Source of the DNA: Mogibacterium diversum
Lineage (GTDB): Bacteria > Bacillota > Clostridia > Peptostreptococcales > Anaerovoracaceae
DNA length: 64,000 nt
Direction of reading: 5' to 3'
Assembly (NCBI RefSeq): GCF_002998925.1
Contig: NZ_CP027228.1
Coordinates: 1,426,001 to 1,490,000, forward strand
Below are positions 49,008 to 58,745 of this stretch, in pieces; within the stretch, counting starts at the first letter, position 1; each line of letters starts with the position of its first letter. Both the position numbers and the translations under genes were made by a program. Under the pieces are notes generated by a model. The model ran no database searches. It saw only the letters and a program-made list of their open reading frames with translations, and was not told the DNA's origin.

Positions 49008-50663
49008 CTAATCTGTATCTATCGCCTTGCACTTCTCATCGAGGACCGCCTCTGTTGCTGCAATGTCCTTGAGCCTGCACAGTATCTCTAGGTCGTCACC
49101 ACCATTTAGAATGGTGGAACCATTAGGAATTACCTCTTTGCCATCTCTCATGACTGAGACAATCAGGCTACCTTCAGGAAGCCCAAGTTCCATGACCTTG
49201 TGACCATCCATCATTGAACCGATATGAATGCTAGAATCGATTACGACCTTGCGTTCTCTAACCGAGATGCGCTTCTTGACGTACTTCTTGTCACTCTTAC
49301 TATAAACATCCGCCAAATAATCATGGTCGGGTGTGCCTGATCCGCTCTCCACCTTCTTTCGCTGTCTCCTGTGCATAAGCTGATCGTATACTGGTTCTCC
49401 GCCTAGAAGGTCAGCCACTACATATGCAACAAGAGATGCTGACACGAGTGATAGTAGTGTCATGAAATTTCCAGTCATCTCTGTGATGAGGATAACCCCT
49501 GTGATTGGAGCTCTTACAATAGCTGAGAAGAAGCCTGCCATAGCGATGATTACGAAGCCTTTGATATAGTATTCCTCTACGCCAAATGCCGTGCTTAAAA
49601 ACGTAGAATAAAGTCCTCCCGTAATTGCTCCGATGACGAGTAGTGGCAAGAAGATGCCGCCGGGAGTTCCCGTTCCGAAGCTGCCGGTCGAGAAGAACAG
49701 CTTTGCTACGAACAGTACAGCAAGCGCCATTAGTGTAAATTTGCCATCACTTATGACCTTCACGAGGTTGTTTCCACTGCCGAGCACAGTCGGATAGATG
49801 AACATCATCAGAAATGAAATCACGAGCATGATTCCGATACTGATGAACTTGCTATCGAACTTATCAAAGAAATCCTGCATCTTGTCTAGTAGCTTATTGT
49901 ATAGAACACCGAGGATTCCAAGTATTACGCCAAGCAGTACTACGGCCCAGTATAGGCGTAATGGAATTCTGTGTTCAACATCAAAATCAAACACAGGTCT
50001 AAGTCCGATTATATTTACAGCTATATAGTCGGCAACTGCGCTAGCTGCCATCGTGGATACGAGAACTTCTGCTGAGAAGTTCTTGTGAAGCTCTTCAAGA
50101 GCAAATAGCACTCCAGCTAGCGGAGCTCCAAACGCGGCGGCTAGGCCCGCGCCGGCGCCACAGCTCATCAGCATTCTCTCCTCAGTCAGAAGTGCATTCT
50201 TCCGGCGCGCGAAGCCCTTGCCTATCATGCCACCCAGCTGAATGCTCGGGCCCTCTCTACCGAGAGCCAAGCCGCCGCCAATAGCCAGAACGCATCCCGC
50301 AAATTTAGCAATCAGCACCTTGCGCCAGTTCTGATCTTCAAGACCCTTTAGCTCACCTTCGATTTGCGGGATGCCAGACCCCGATATATCCGGTTCAAAT
50401 CTAATGAGCTTATCTAAAATCCAGGCGATTAAAATCAGCACCAGCAAAACTGCAAAAGCATATATCGGCTTCACCTTGACCAGATGAACTGCCATCTGAC
50501 GAGCCTGATCAGCCTTCACAATCATAATTCTGAACAAGGCAATGACCAGTCCGACAATCGAACCAACTGCTATCCCCTCTAGTATGAGCATATATTTAAA
50601 TCTCTGTTTCTGCCTGATGTTGCGAACAACGTAGCTCTTATCTAAACTGCGCTTTGCAGCCAT
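49008..50663 (-). CDS. ClC-type chloride channel/antiporter with RCK-C domain
   Basis: A 551-residue protein. The ATG at 50663 is chosen because AGGAAGGAATAG precedes it; the longer frame runs through the terminator of the next gene. The ClC signatures are GSGIPQIEG near residue 95, GREGPSIQLGG near residue 130 (with the gating Glu) and GTGTPGGIFLP near residue 330. The C-terminal 90 residues form a TrkA-C/RCK-C regulatory domain (GSLIVSVMRDGKEVIPNGS). It probably exchanges chloride or fluoride for protons; the GREGP/GGIFLP set favours the standard chloride type. Confidence 0.88.
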   Translation of the reverse strand: MAAKRSLDKSYVVRNIRQKQRFKYMLILEGIAVGSIVGLVIALFRIMIVKADQARQMAVHLVKVKPIYAFAVLLVLILIAWILDKLIRFEPDISGSGIPQIEGELKGLEDQNWRKVLIAKFAGCVLAIGGGLALGREGPSIQLGGMIGKGFARRKNALLTEERMLMSCGAGAGLAAAFGAPLAGVLFALEELHKNFSAEVLVSTMAASAVADYIAVNIIGLRPVFDFDVEHRIPLRLYWAVVLLGVILGILGVLYNKLLDKMQDFFDKFDSKFISIGIMLVISFLMMFIYPTVLGSGNNLVKVISDGKFTLMALAVLFVAKLFFSTGSFGTGTPGGIFLPLLVIGAITGGLYSTFLSTAFGVEEYYIKGFVIIAMAGFFSAIVRAPITGVILITEMTGNFMTLLSLVSASLVAYVVADLLGGEPVYDQLMHRRQRKKVESGSGTPDHDYLADVYSKSDKKYVKKRISVRERKVVIDSSIHIGSMMDGHKVMELGLPEGSLIVSVMRDGKEVIPNGSTILNGGDDLEILCRLKDIAATEAVLDEKCKAIDTD

Positions 50664-50691
50664 ATCTATTCCTTCCTGCTTCTCTTTGGAC

Positions 50692-50722
50692 AAAAAGCAG
50701 CAGCTCTGAATAGAACTGCTGC
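50692..50722 (-). terminator. terminator of the DUF1846 gene
   Basis: Perfect 7-bp stem GCAGCAG / CTGCTGC with a 12-nt loop, followed on the minus strand by TTTTTG. Confidence 0.8.
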
Positions 50723-50746
50723 CCAATATATCCCTCTATAAATCAA

Positions 50747-52255
50747 TTACTTCGAGTACAGATCACTAGTCGAAAACTCTGGGTTCGAAGTCATGTCTAT
50801 TCCCAGCGACTTAAGCGTCTGCTCATCTCTATCGCTTAAAATTGCTGTACTGTGAGCTCTGCAGCCGCGCAGCTTATACAGCTCTTTGAGTGCGTAATCT
50901 GCCGTTGGATTCGTCATAGTCGACATAGTCAGAGCCATGATAATCTCTTCGCAGTTGAGAGAGGATTTATCCCCGAAGAATTCCACATTCATCTTCTGCA
51001 GGTTCTCTAGTACCTGCGCTGAGATAACTGGAATGTCATCAGCAAGACCTGCTAAAGTCTTTACCGCGTTGAGAATCATAGCTGCCGAAGCTGCCATCCT
51101 GTGCGAACTTCTGCCAGTAACTATTCTACCATCGGGTAGCTCAATGGCTGCCACGATTACATTCTCATAGCGCTCATTCTCCGCACGCTTCATCTCTGCG
51201 TATTCCTCCGCAGGTGCGACAACTTTTCTATCGTAGCGAGTAGCGCCAACCTCTTCCATGAGAAGCTTTGTACGCTCTAGCACAGATTCATCAATCTTAC
51301 CCTTCTTATACGAAACTTCAGCGAGCAGATACCTTCTGATTATCTCCTGCTTAGCTGCCTCGCGGCAGATATCATCATCGATGATGCCGAAGCCCGCACG
51401 GTTAACGCCCATGTCGGTTGGAGACTGGTATACGCTCGCATCGCCTGTGATCTTGTCGAGAATCCTCTTGAGAACTGGAAATGCCTCGATATCCCTGTTG
51501 TAGTTGACCGCTGTAACCCCATATGCCTCCAGGTGGAATGGGTCTATCATGTTCACATCCTTAAGATCTGCTGTTGCCGCTTCATAAGCGATATTTACAG
51601 GATGCTTAAGTGGAATGCTCCAAATCGGGAAAGTCTCAAACTTAGCATATCTTGCCTTAGTTCCGCGTCTATACTCATGATATACCTGAGATAAAGCGGT
51701 CGCCAGCTTGCCTGAACCACCACCAGGACCGGTAACCACTATTAGAGGCTTAGTGACCTCGATGTAAGGGTTAGCACCGTATCCCTCGTCGCTGACGATA
51801 GTGTCGACATCCGTCGGATATCCTTTAGTATAATTGTGCTTGTAAGTGCGAATGCCTCTTCTTTCCAGCTTGTTTATAAACATATTAACCGCTGGATTAT
51901 TCTCGTATCTAGTCACGACAACCGAATTTATCTCAAGGTCATAACTGCGGAAAGCATCGATGAGCCTCATTACCTCGAGATCGTACGTAATCCCGAAATC
52001 CTGTCTCGTCTTGCTGGAAATTATGTCCCCTGCATATATGCAGATGATTATTTCCGTCTGGTCCTTCATGCGGTTCAAAAGTTTAATCTTGGCATTCTCA
52101 TCGAAGCCAGGCAGAACTCTCATCGCGTGCTTATCCTGAACGAGTTTCCCTCCGAATTCGAGGTAAAGTCTCCCGTCTCCAGCCTGAATCCTCTCCAAGA
52201 TATACTTTGACTGTTCTTCGATGTACTTCTCCGCACTAAAACCGACACTTCCCAT
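50747..52255 (-). CDS. DUF1846 family protein
   Basis: A 502-residue protein at the usual DUF1846 length. It starts GFSAEKYIEEQSKYILERI and includes VVTGPGGGSGKLATALSQ near residue 175, a glycine-rich loop resembling a nucleotide-binding P-loop, and NRAGFGIIDDDICREAA near residue 285. Members have been crystallised but have no assigned reaction; a nucleotide-dependent metabolic role is likely. AAAGGACC precedes the ATG, and a terminator follows, so it is monocistronic or the end of the DUF1934 transcript. Confidence 0.85.
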   Translation of the reverse strand: MGSVGFSAEKYIEEQSKYILERIQAGDGRLYLEFGGKLVQDKHAMRVLPGFDENAKIKLLNRMKDQTEIIICIYAGDIISSKTRQDFGITYDLEVMRLIDAFRSYDLEINSVVVTRYENNPAVNMFINKLERRGIRTYKHNYTKGYPTDVDTIVSDEGYGANPYIEVTKPLIVVTGPGGGSGKLATALSQVYHEYRRGTKARYAKFETFPIWSIPLKHPVNIAYEAATADLKDVNMIDPFHLEAYGVTAVNYNRDIEAFPVLKRILDKITGDASVYQSPTDMGVNRAGFGIIDDDICREAAKQEIIRRYLLAEVSYKKGKIDESVLERTKLLMEEVGATRYDRKVVAPAEEYAEMKRAENERYENVIVAAIELPDGRIVTGRSSHRMAASAAMILNAVKTLAGLADDIPVISAQVLENLQKMNVEFFGDKSSLNCEEIIMALTMSTMTNPTADYALKELYKLRGCRAHSTAILSDRDEQTLKSLGIDMTSNPEFSTSDLYSK

Positions 52256-52335
52256 TTGTTTCTGGTCCTTTCTAAATCCAATTAAACAACAATAATTAAC
52301 CCTATATAGTCGAAAGCCCCACTAGATATTATGCA

Positions 52336-52818
52336 TTAGCAAGGCTTAACCTCAATTTCAAGCTTATTCCTGAGATTGACGTACGGCTCCATCTTAATCT
52401 TATAATCCGCAGAAATCTTCCCAAATCCATCCTCATCAAGCGAGTTCTCAATCTTATTGGTGTAAATCTCCATTTCAAGATTACCAGTAGGTATAACATA
52501 CCTCGTGATATTAAGCACGCCCTCTTCAAGACGCATATCCATCATGCCAGCACCGTCATCCTTACCGTATCTTCTAATCTGGAGCTTGTCCTCACCTTCG
52601 AGCTTCACTATGGTCTTGGTATTCTCTAGTCCACCATCTGCAACCTCATCATATGTGATGTACATGGATTTCCCTTTGTTGTATAAGAATCCCTCAGTAG
52701 TCACTTCGATATTATCTTCCAGTATGAGTACACGCTTATATGTTTGTCCAGTAGGAATGAGCTTCTCAGAATACTGGTTGTTTGAGATTACTAGATTTAT
52801 ACTTTTCTTCTCTGCCAT
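52336..52818 (-). CDS. DUF1934 family protein
   Basis: A 160-residue beta-barrel (calycin-like) protein of DUF1934, with the usual strands KSINLVISNNQY, TEGFLYNKGKSMYITYDE, KLQIRRYGKDDG and YKIKMEPY and a central EMEIYTNKIENSL. Members such as YwiB may bind a small ligand. It follows fprA by 10 bp in the same direction with AGAGGG before ATG, so it is co-transcribed with fprA. Confidence 0.8.
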   Translation of the reverse strand: MAEKKSINLVISNNQYSEKLIPTGQTYKRVLILEDNIEVTTEGFLYNKGKSMYITYDEVADGGLENTKTIVKLEGEDKLQIRRYGKDDGAGMMDMRLEEGVLNITRYVIPTGNLEMEIYTNKIENSLDEDGFGKISADYKIKMEPYVNLRNKLEIEVKPC

Positions 52819-52828
52819 TAATTCCCTC

Positions 52829-54040
52829 TTATGCCTGAGCCTGTACAGATGCTGCGATCACCTTCGCTAGCTCTGCAACAGCCTGTGCGGAATCCTCTTT
52901 CACTGAGGACTTAATTGTTACGATATCTCCTACAAATTCGATATCCTTCATATCCTCAAAGAACGCCTTGATGAGCTTTCCGCTCACTGGATTCCACGAA
53001 CCATTCTCTATGATGCTTACCTTCTTGTTGCATACTCCCATAGACTTCATCTCTCCGAGAGCTTCTTCCATCTTGACGAAGATTCCATTGTTATATGTTG
53101 TACAAGCAATTACGATGTGGTTGTATCTAAATGCCTGTGGGAGCACATCCATTGGATCCCAGTGCGATACGTCCATCAGCTTCATACGAGTAACGCCATC
53201 TTCGGCAAGCTCACAAGCTAGAATTTCAGCTGCGTTCTTGGTGTTGCCATAAGGTGAAGCATATAGAATGAGAACGCCATTCTCCTCGGACTCATAACGC
53301 GCCCAAGTTAGGTATGCATTTATATATTTCTCAAAATCCTTACGGATGATGAATCCGTGAAGCGGACAAATCCTCTTGATATCAAGACCGCCAACCTTGC
53401 CGAGAAGCTTCTCGGTGAAAGTTCCGTATTTACCAACAATTGTTGTGTAATACTTACGTGCTGATGGCAGCCACTCTAGCTCAAAATCGTAAGCGTCAGC
53501 AAAGATGTTTCCATCGTGTGCGCCAAAGATTCCGAACGCATCAGCCGAGAACAGTGAACCTGTTGACTTCTCGTAAGTAACCATTACCTCTGGCCAGTGA
53601 ACCATAGGCGCCATGTAGAATGTGAAGGTGTGCGACCCCGTACATAGCTCGTCGCCTTCCTTGATTTCCTCGAAATACTTGTCAACATCCCAAGTCACAT
53701 ATTGCTTAACCATAGCCTTGATCTTCTTGCTGCCGACTACCTTCGCCTCTGGATGTCTCATAATTAGTTCTTCTAGCGAAGCGCTGTGATCTGGCTCAAC
53801 GTGATTCACAATTACATAGTCGAGTGGTCTGCCGTTAAGCATGTGATCAACATTCTCATAAAAAACGCCTGAAACTGATTTATCAACTGCATCAAGCACA
53901 ACTGTCTTCTCGTCATCTATAAAATATGAATTGTACGCCATACCATCGTTCATAGGAATAACTCCTTCGAAGACTGAAAGCTTACGCTCGTTACCGCCAA
54001 TCCACCAAATCTTATCTGTTACCTTGTAAACGCAATGCAT
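52829..54040 (-). CDS. fprA: FprA-type flavodiiron protein
   Basis: A 403-residue flavodiiron enzyme; the ATG at 54040 is chosen for its GGGGG site and typical start MHCVYKVTDKIWWIGGNERK. The diiron ligands are in VNHVEPDHSAS (near residue 80), MVHWPEVM, SADAFG and a late LHGFII; the flavodoxin domain begins at LILYASPYGNTKNAA near residue 258. Such proteins reduce oxygen to water or nitric oxide to nitrous oxide and protect anaerobes. It has its own promoter with fprA first and DUF1934 second. Confidence 0.92.
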   Translation of the reverse strand: MHCVYKVTDKIWWIGGNERKLSVFEGVIPMNDGMAYNSYFIDDEKTVVLDAVDKSVSGVFYENVDHMLNGRPLDYVIVNHVEPDHSASLEELIMRHPEAKVVGSKKIKAMVKQYVTWDVDKYFEEIKEGDELCTGSHTFTFYMAPMVHWPEVMVTYEKSTGSLFSADAFGIFGAHDGNIFADAYDFELEWLPSARKYYTTIVGKYGTFTEKLLGKVGGLDIKRICPLHGFIIRKDFEKYINAYLTWARYESEENGVLILYASPYGNTKNAAEILACELAEDGVTRMKLMDVSHWDPMDVLPQAFRYNHIVIACTTYNNGIFVKMEEALGEMKSMGVCNKKVSIIENGSWNPVSGKLIKAFFEDMKDIEFVGDIVTIKSSVKEDSAQAVAELAKVIAASVQAQA

Positions 54041-54097
54041 TTTGTACCCCCTGTAAACTAAATTAGAATGCAAATCATGCATAAATCATATCAATAG

Positions 54098-54127
54098 ATT
54101 ATACTACTTTGGTATATAGTTCAGCAA
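54098..54127 (-). promoter_or_regulatory. fprA promoter
   Basis: Minus strand TTGCTG (fwd 54122-54127), 18 bp, TATAAT (fwd 54098-54103), about 57 bp before the fprA start. Confidence 0.6.
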
Positions 54128-54244
54128 CTTATATTGTCACACTTGGGGCAATTTCTCACATAAAATACATATAAATTGCTATGAAAAAATTATTTTCACT
54201 ATATAATAACAGCAAGACTAAACTATTATTCAAGGAGAATATCT

Positions 54245-55852
54245 ATGAGCGATTTTGATCATGCTATTCCGACAGAAAATGATAATTCTAATCAGGTTGA
54301 TGAGCGGTCTGATGCGCAGGATGCACGCTGCACAGAGGCCGGTTCTAATACACAAGGCGTAGAAGAGATTCACGAGGATTCTAACGAATACTGGCGCGAT
54401 GATGGCTCCATCTATGATGTGAAAAACGTGCAGCTTCCCGAAGACACTCCAGTTAAGAAGGAATGGGGTAGCTACGCACCAGAGAATGCTGGAGACTTCC
54501 TTCCAAGAGACGGCGAGGAGCCGAATTTCGTTCTGATTGACGAAAATAGCAACGTCCCTGCACCGAGAAGTAGATTCGCTAGAGGTGATTACGAAAGCTA
54601 TGCTAAGCACGCTGCAGATGACTCATTTGAAGGGTCATATGGTAAGCACGCAGCTCCCGAAAACGGAGTTTATAACGGCACAGGCTATACATATCAAAAT
54701 GAATATGCAGGACAAAATGGAAGTCCCGAAGCACAGGGAGCACACGCTTATGCCACAGACTTTAACGGCGGAAATCCTCCGACACAGAGGAATCCTAAGT
54801 ATGTTACAAAGAGGTTCTTTGTTATCACGCTTATAATTTCGATGATGCTCACGTCGATAGTCAGTTCATGGCTTGTGGTGTTCTTCTCAAATAGAACTCC
54901 TTCCTATAAAAACCTTTCGACCTCCTCTCTACAGAGTGCTACAGGCGGTAAGCTTACCATAGATGAGATCGCTAGCAAAAATGCCGATGCGGTTGTTGAA
55001 ATCATGACTACTTCTGGTGGTACTAGCGAAGGGGCAGGAAGTGGAGTTATCGTAAAATCTAATGGCTACATAGTCACGAATTACCACGTGATTGACGGAG
55101 CTACGACTATCGTAGTTAGACTTCATAGTGGCAAAAACTATTCTGCTAGTATAGTAGGCTACGATGAACAGACTGATATAGCCGTCCTCAAGATAGATGC
55201 TACTAAGCTAAACGCCGTTACAATCGGGAGGAGTAGCAAACTCTCGGTAGGTGATCTAGCTGTCGTTATCGGTAACCCACTCGGAAAGCTCGGTGGAACT
55301 GTAACGGCTGGCATCATAAGCGCCAAGGATCGTAAGATTGAGCTCGAGAATAGGACTCGTACGCTTATACAGACAGACGCGTCCATCAACGAGGGCAACT
55401 CTGGCGGCGCGCTATTTAACAGCAAGGGCGAGCTCGTCGGAATAGTGGTGGCCAAGGGTTCAGGAACCGGCATCGAGGGTCTGGGGTTCGCAATCCCAAT
55501 CGACTCCGTCGCTTCATCCATCGATGACATCATCGAACATGGCACGATAACAGGTAAGCCGATGGCCGGAATTTCCATCTATGACGGCGATGTCAAGGAT
55601 AAGACTACGGGCAAGAGTACCGCTGCTGTTCTCATCGCTGAGGTGAATGGCTCAAACGCTAAGGCCGCAGGTCTAAAGAAGGGCGACCAGATTATCTCCG
55701 TAGATAACGAAAAGGTATCCACTGCAGAAGGTGTAATTTCAGCCATCCAGAGCCACCGTATAGGCGAAACAGTTAAGCTCGGAATAATACGAGACGGCAA
55801 AGAGATGACGATTTCCGTGAAGCTGCAGAGTTCGGCGGAGATTAAGAAATAA
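54245..55852 (+). CDS. htrA: HtrA/DegP-type membrane serine protease
   Basis: A 535-residue protease. A long hydrophilic, low-complexity cytoplasmic part (1-195) is followed by one membrane helix (FFVITLIISMMLTSIVSSWLVVFF), then a trypsin-like domain with His in TNYHVIDGA near residue 281, Asp in TDIAVLKI near 312 and Ser in EGNSGGALF near 386, and a C-terminal PDZ domain (about 440-530). It degrades misfolded proteins outside the membrane. The cytoplasmic extension is longer than usual and has YESYAKHAADDSFEGSYGKHAAP repeats. AAGGAG precedes the ATG, and a terminator follows. Confidence 0.92.
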   Translation: MSDFDHAIPTENDNSNQVDERSDAQDARCTEAGSNTQGVEEIHEDSNEYWRDDGSIYDVKNVQLPEDTPVKKEWGSYAPENAGDFLPRDGEEPNFVLIDENSNVPAPRSRFARGDYESYAKHAADDSFEGSYGKHAAPENGVYNGTGYTYQNEYAGQNGSPEAQGAHAYATDFNGGNPPTQRNPKYVTKRFFVITLIISMMLTSIVSSWLVVFFSNRTPSYKNLSTSSLQSATGGKLTIDEIASKNADAVVEIMTTSGGTSEGAGSGVIVKSNGYIVTNYHVIDGATTIVVRLHSGKNYSASIVGYDEQTDIAVLKIDATKLNAVTIGRSSKLSVGDLAVVIGNPLGKLGGTVTAGIISAKDRKIELENRTRTLIQTDASINEGNSGGALFNSKGELVGIVVAKGSGTGIEGLGFAIPIDSVASSIDDIIEHGTITGKPMAGISIYDGDVKDKTTGKSTAAVLIAEVNGSNAKAAGLKKGDQIISVDNEKVSTAEGVISAIQSHRIGETVKLGIIRDGKEMTISVKLQSSAEIKK

Positions 55853-55903
55853 ACTGTGATATCATGTTGGTTATCATGCAGATTTACGCATACTAAGCAC
55901 AAA

Positions 55904-55944
55904 AAGACAGAACCCATCATCCGAAGGGTTCTGTCTTAATTTTT
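55904..55944. terminator. terminator of htrA
   Basis: Perfect 12-bp stem AAGACAGAACCC / GGGTTCTGTCTT with a 10-nt loop, followed by AATTTTT on the plus strand and by TTT on the minus side. Confidence 0.85.
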
Positions 55945-55982
55945 AGCAACTTTATTATTAGCCTGATACAATAATACGTAGC

Positions 55983-56063
55983 TTAGCGTTTCTTATATCC
56001 AGTTACCATCGTCATAGCAAAGCAGAAAACTGTTGCCCATGCGAAAAACTTATGCTTCTTCAT
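55983..56063 (-). CDS. 26-residue membrane microprotein downstream of the P-type ATPase
   Basis: The ATG at 56063 overlaps the last codons of the ATPase gene in another frame, with AAGGAGTTGGATT ahead at good spacing. The product MKKHKFFAWATVFCFAMTMV... is a basic start, one membrane helix and a basic end. Small membrane peptides often adjust transport ATPases; that role here is inferred from position. Confidence 0.55.
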   Translation of the reverse strand: MKKHKFFAWATVFCFAMTMVTGYKKR

Positions 56064-58176
56064 AATCCAACTCCTTGATATCTTCTTCCGACTCACTTAA
56101 CAGCGGTGTTGTACTATATAGTCCGCTCAGTATAGTCGATCCGTTGTGGAATAACGCAGATGAGGAAGGTTTTAAAATTCCTGCAACTCCTAGTCCAATA
56201 AGCCCTGCATTGAATGCAACGATGAACTTGTAGTTGTTATCTATTCTCTCCATCAGCTGCATGCTTATTCTTCTCAGAAGTACGATTCTGCGCAGGTCAT
56301 CCGATGAAATAGTTATATCGGCAATCTCTCTTGCAATCGCAGCACCTTCATTTACAGCGATTCCAACATCTGATTCAGATAGAGCAGGTGCATCGTTTAC
56401 ACCATCTCCAACCATGATTACCTTTCGGCCTGCTGCATGCTCAGCTTTTATAAATGCGAGCTTATCTTCCGGAAGCACCTCTGCGCGATACTCTGTTAGG
56501 TCGAGCTTCTTAGCCACTGCAGCAGCCGTTCTCTCATTGTCTCCCGTGAGCATGCATACCTTTGACACTCCGAGTTCATAGAGCTCCTTGATCACATCGG
56601 CAGCCTCTTCTCTAAGAGGGTCAAATATACAGATTACAGCCTGCAGCACTCCGTCGATAGCTAGGTACAGATGCGAATACTCTGTTGGCAGTGTATCGAT
56701 CTTACCCTCTTCGCCATCTGGCACTACGCTCTTACTGTCTTCAACTACGAAATGGTAGCTACCAATAATCGCATTTTTCCCGTCGATATTACTCGAGATT
56801 CCATGAGCAACCACGTAGTCAACCTTCGAATGCATCTCTTCGTGCGAGATATGACGCTTCTTGGCCTCTTCAACTACTGCATTTGCAACGGAATGTGGGT
56901 AGTGCTCTTCGAGGCAAGCCGCAATACGCAAACTCTCCTCTTCTTTTGCATCGCCAAAAGTAATAATGTCTACTACGGACGGTGTGGCGTGTGTCAGCGT
57001 CCCTGTCTTATCAAATATTACAGTATCTGCAGTTGCAGTCGCTTCGAGGAACTTGCCTCCCTTTACAGAGATATCATACTTGCTCGCCTCCTTAATTGCA
57101 GAAAGCATCGAAAGCGGCATCGACAGGTTTAAAGCACAAGAGAAATCTACCATCAGGAACGATAGCGCTCTTGTCGCATTTCTAGTCAAGAGATAAGTTA
57201 TTACAGTTCCTGCCAAAGAATACGGAACAAGTCTATCAGCGAGATGGAAAGCCTTCTCCTCAGTTTCTGACTTGAGCTTCTCCGACTCCTCGATAATCTT
57301 TACAATCTGGTCGTACTTACCGGTACCTGCAGACTGAGCAACCTCTATGACGCAGCTTCCATCTTCAACTACAGTTCCAGCATATACGTATCCGCCAGGC
57401 TCCTTGCGAACTGGAATAGATTCACCAGTCATAGTCGCCTGATTTACAGATGCTGAGCCCTCAACGACCTTACCATCTAGCGGAATTACATTAGATGTGC
57501 GAACTACGATTTTGTCTCCTGGCTTTACTTCTTTTACATCGACCAATACATCGACGTCTTCCGTCTTCTTCCATACCTTTGTTACATTAAGAGACATCAC
57601 GCTTGCTAGATCTGTGACCGACTTGCGACGAGTCCACTCGCCTAGCGTATCTCCTATGTCAAGTAGGAACATTACGGATGAAGCAGTGTCAAAGTCATTT
57701 CTAAGCATCGACACCGTAATTGCAGTAGCATCAAGCGTTGCAACTTCTAACTTACCCTTAGAGAGCGATTTTATACCCTTAGCGATGAATCCTGCGCTCT
57801 TAACGATTGTAATGCCATTACGAAGCCAGATTGGCAGGAAGATATTTCTCAGGGTTCTAAACATGACCATGCTCACCATTTTCTCCTGGTACTTATGATC
57901 AAGCGCCCTGCTTGTCTGTTCTGGAACTAGTGCGATAGCCTTCTCGTCACTGAACGAAAATCCTCTCAGTGCCTCGAGAAGAGCCTTTCTTCCCTCTGCG
58001 CCACCTCTATATCTAATCGATGCATCGCTCGTTCTATCGTGAACTGTCGCTTGCACGACGAAGGGTTTATTTCTCAGGTAGTACTCTAGTATATCGGCCT
58101 GTTCCATAGTCATATTGTACTTTGGAACACGCACACGTATCCTAGAGCTCGATTCGTGAAGTATTACAAATCGCAT
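56050..58176 (-). CDS. heavy-metal-type (P1B-like) P-type ATPase with SCAL motif
   Basis: A 708-residue P-type ATPase. An N-terminal ferredoxin-like domain without the usual CxxC (1-75) is followed by the actuator TMTGES near residue 252, the membrane metal site DFSCALNLS near residue 345 in place of CPC/SPC, the phosphorylation motif FDKTGTLTHATP (Asp near 387), and a GDGVNDAPAL hinge near 605. The SCAL motif defines a Firmicutes subgroup of unsettled metal specificity. Its ATG overlaps the stop of the DUF6110 gene (58176), and a microprotein overlaps its end. Confidence 0.88.
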   Translation of the reverse strand: MRFVILHESSSRIRVRVPKYNMTMEQADILEYYLRNKPFVVQATVHDRTSDASIRYRGGAEGRKALLEALRGFSFSDEKAIALVPEQTSRALDHKYQEKMVSMVMFRTLRNIFLPIWLRNGITIVKSAGFIAKGIKSLSKGKLEVATLDATAITVSMLRNDFDTASSVMFLLDIGDTLGEWTRRKSVTDLASVMSLNVTKVWKKTEDVDVLVDVKEVKPGDKIVVRTSNVIPLDGKVVEGSASVNQATMTGESIPVRKEPGGYVYAGTVVEDGSCVIEVAQSAGTGKYDQIVKIIEESEKLKSETEEKAFHLADRLVPYSLAGTVITYLLTRNATRALSFLMVDFSCALNLSMPLSMLSAIKEASKYDISVKGGKFLEATATADTVIFDKTGTLTHATPSVVDIITFGDAKEEESLRIAACLEEHYPHSVANAVVEEAKKRHISHEEMHSKVDYVVAHGISSNIDGKNAIIGSYHFVVEDSKSVVPDGEEGKIDTLPTEYSHLYLAIDGVLQAVICIFDPLREEAADVIKELYELGVSKVCMLTGDNERTAAAVAKKLDLTEYRAEVLPEDKLAFIKAEHAAGRKVIMVGDGVNDAPALSESDVGIAVNEGAAIAREIADITISSDDLRRIVLLRRISMQLMERIDNNYKFIVAFNAGLIGLGVAGILKPSSSALFHNGSTILSGLYSTTPLLSESEEDIKELDYEEA

Positions 58177-58520
58177 TATTCTGCGTCCTTAGCTTCTTCT
58201 ACCTGCTCCTCAGCAGCTTCTTCATCCTCGTCGTATGCTTCAACAATTGCTCTAGCGCTCTCAACCATTAGCATCTCTTCTTCAGCATAACGAATAGCAT
58301 TCATATCCATAGCATCTTCGTAGATATCTTCACAGTTCTCTCTTAGAGTTGTTGTTGTCTCCATAAGAGTATCCTTGCCACGTAGAACTGCAGCTGTGCA
58401 GTGTGTATATACTTTCTTAGCATCCTTGCTTGTAAGGATTAGCTTGCCAACTGTTCCAGCGAGGAATCCTGCTGCAACGCATCCAATACCAACACAGCTC
58501 TGCTTACCTAAAAATTTCAT
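58176..58520 (-). CDS. DUF6110 family small protein
   Basis: A 114-residue protein of the DUF6110 type: KFLGKQSCVGIGCVAAGFLAGTVGKLILTSKDAKKVYTHCTAAVLR, a Gly/Ala-rich helix with three Cys, then an acidic Glu-rich C-terminus (EAYDEDEEAAEEQVEEAKDAE). The family is nearly always beside this kind of P-type ATPase and may be its metal-binding or membrane-anchored partner. GGAGG precedes the ATG. It is the first gene of the operon DUF6110, ATPase, microprotein. Confidence 0.75.
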   Translation of the reverse strand: MKFLGKQSCVGIGCVAAGFLAGTVGKLILTSKDAKKVYTHCTAAVLRGKDTLMETTTTLRENCEDIYEDAMDMNAIRYAEEEMLMVESARAIVEAYDEDEEAAEEQVEEAKDAE

Positions 58521-58704
58521 AATAAACCTCCTAGTCTTAATTCTTCCATAATTATATTGATTGTATCAAATATATCACTTATAAAATTCGCTAGTCAACA
58601 TTAACTTTTGTTTTGTTTCCCTAACTCATGGTCATTTTCAAGGCTTTCAGCACCTATATCGGTGTTTTCTATGTATATTCTCGGGAACATCACAAAATGC
58701 GCAC

Positions 58705-58730
58705 AAAAAACGGGTAGCTCTAGGCTACCC
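58705..58730 (-). terminator. terminator of the GntR gene
   Basis: Perfect 7-bp stem GGGTAGC / GCTACCC, loop TCTAG, followed on the minus strand by GTTTTTT. Confidence 0.85.
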
Positions 58731-58745
58731 ATTTCAATCGGATGA

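Noticed and set aside
56671..57132. 153-codon plus-strand frame
   Set aside because: Antisense to the conserved core of the P-type ATPase; no RBS.
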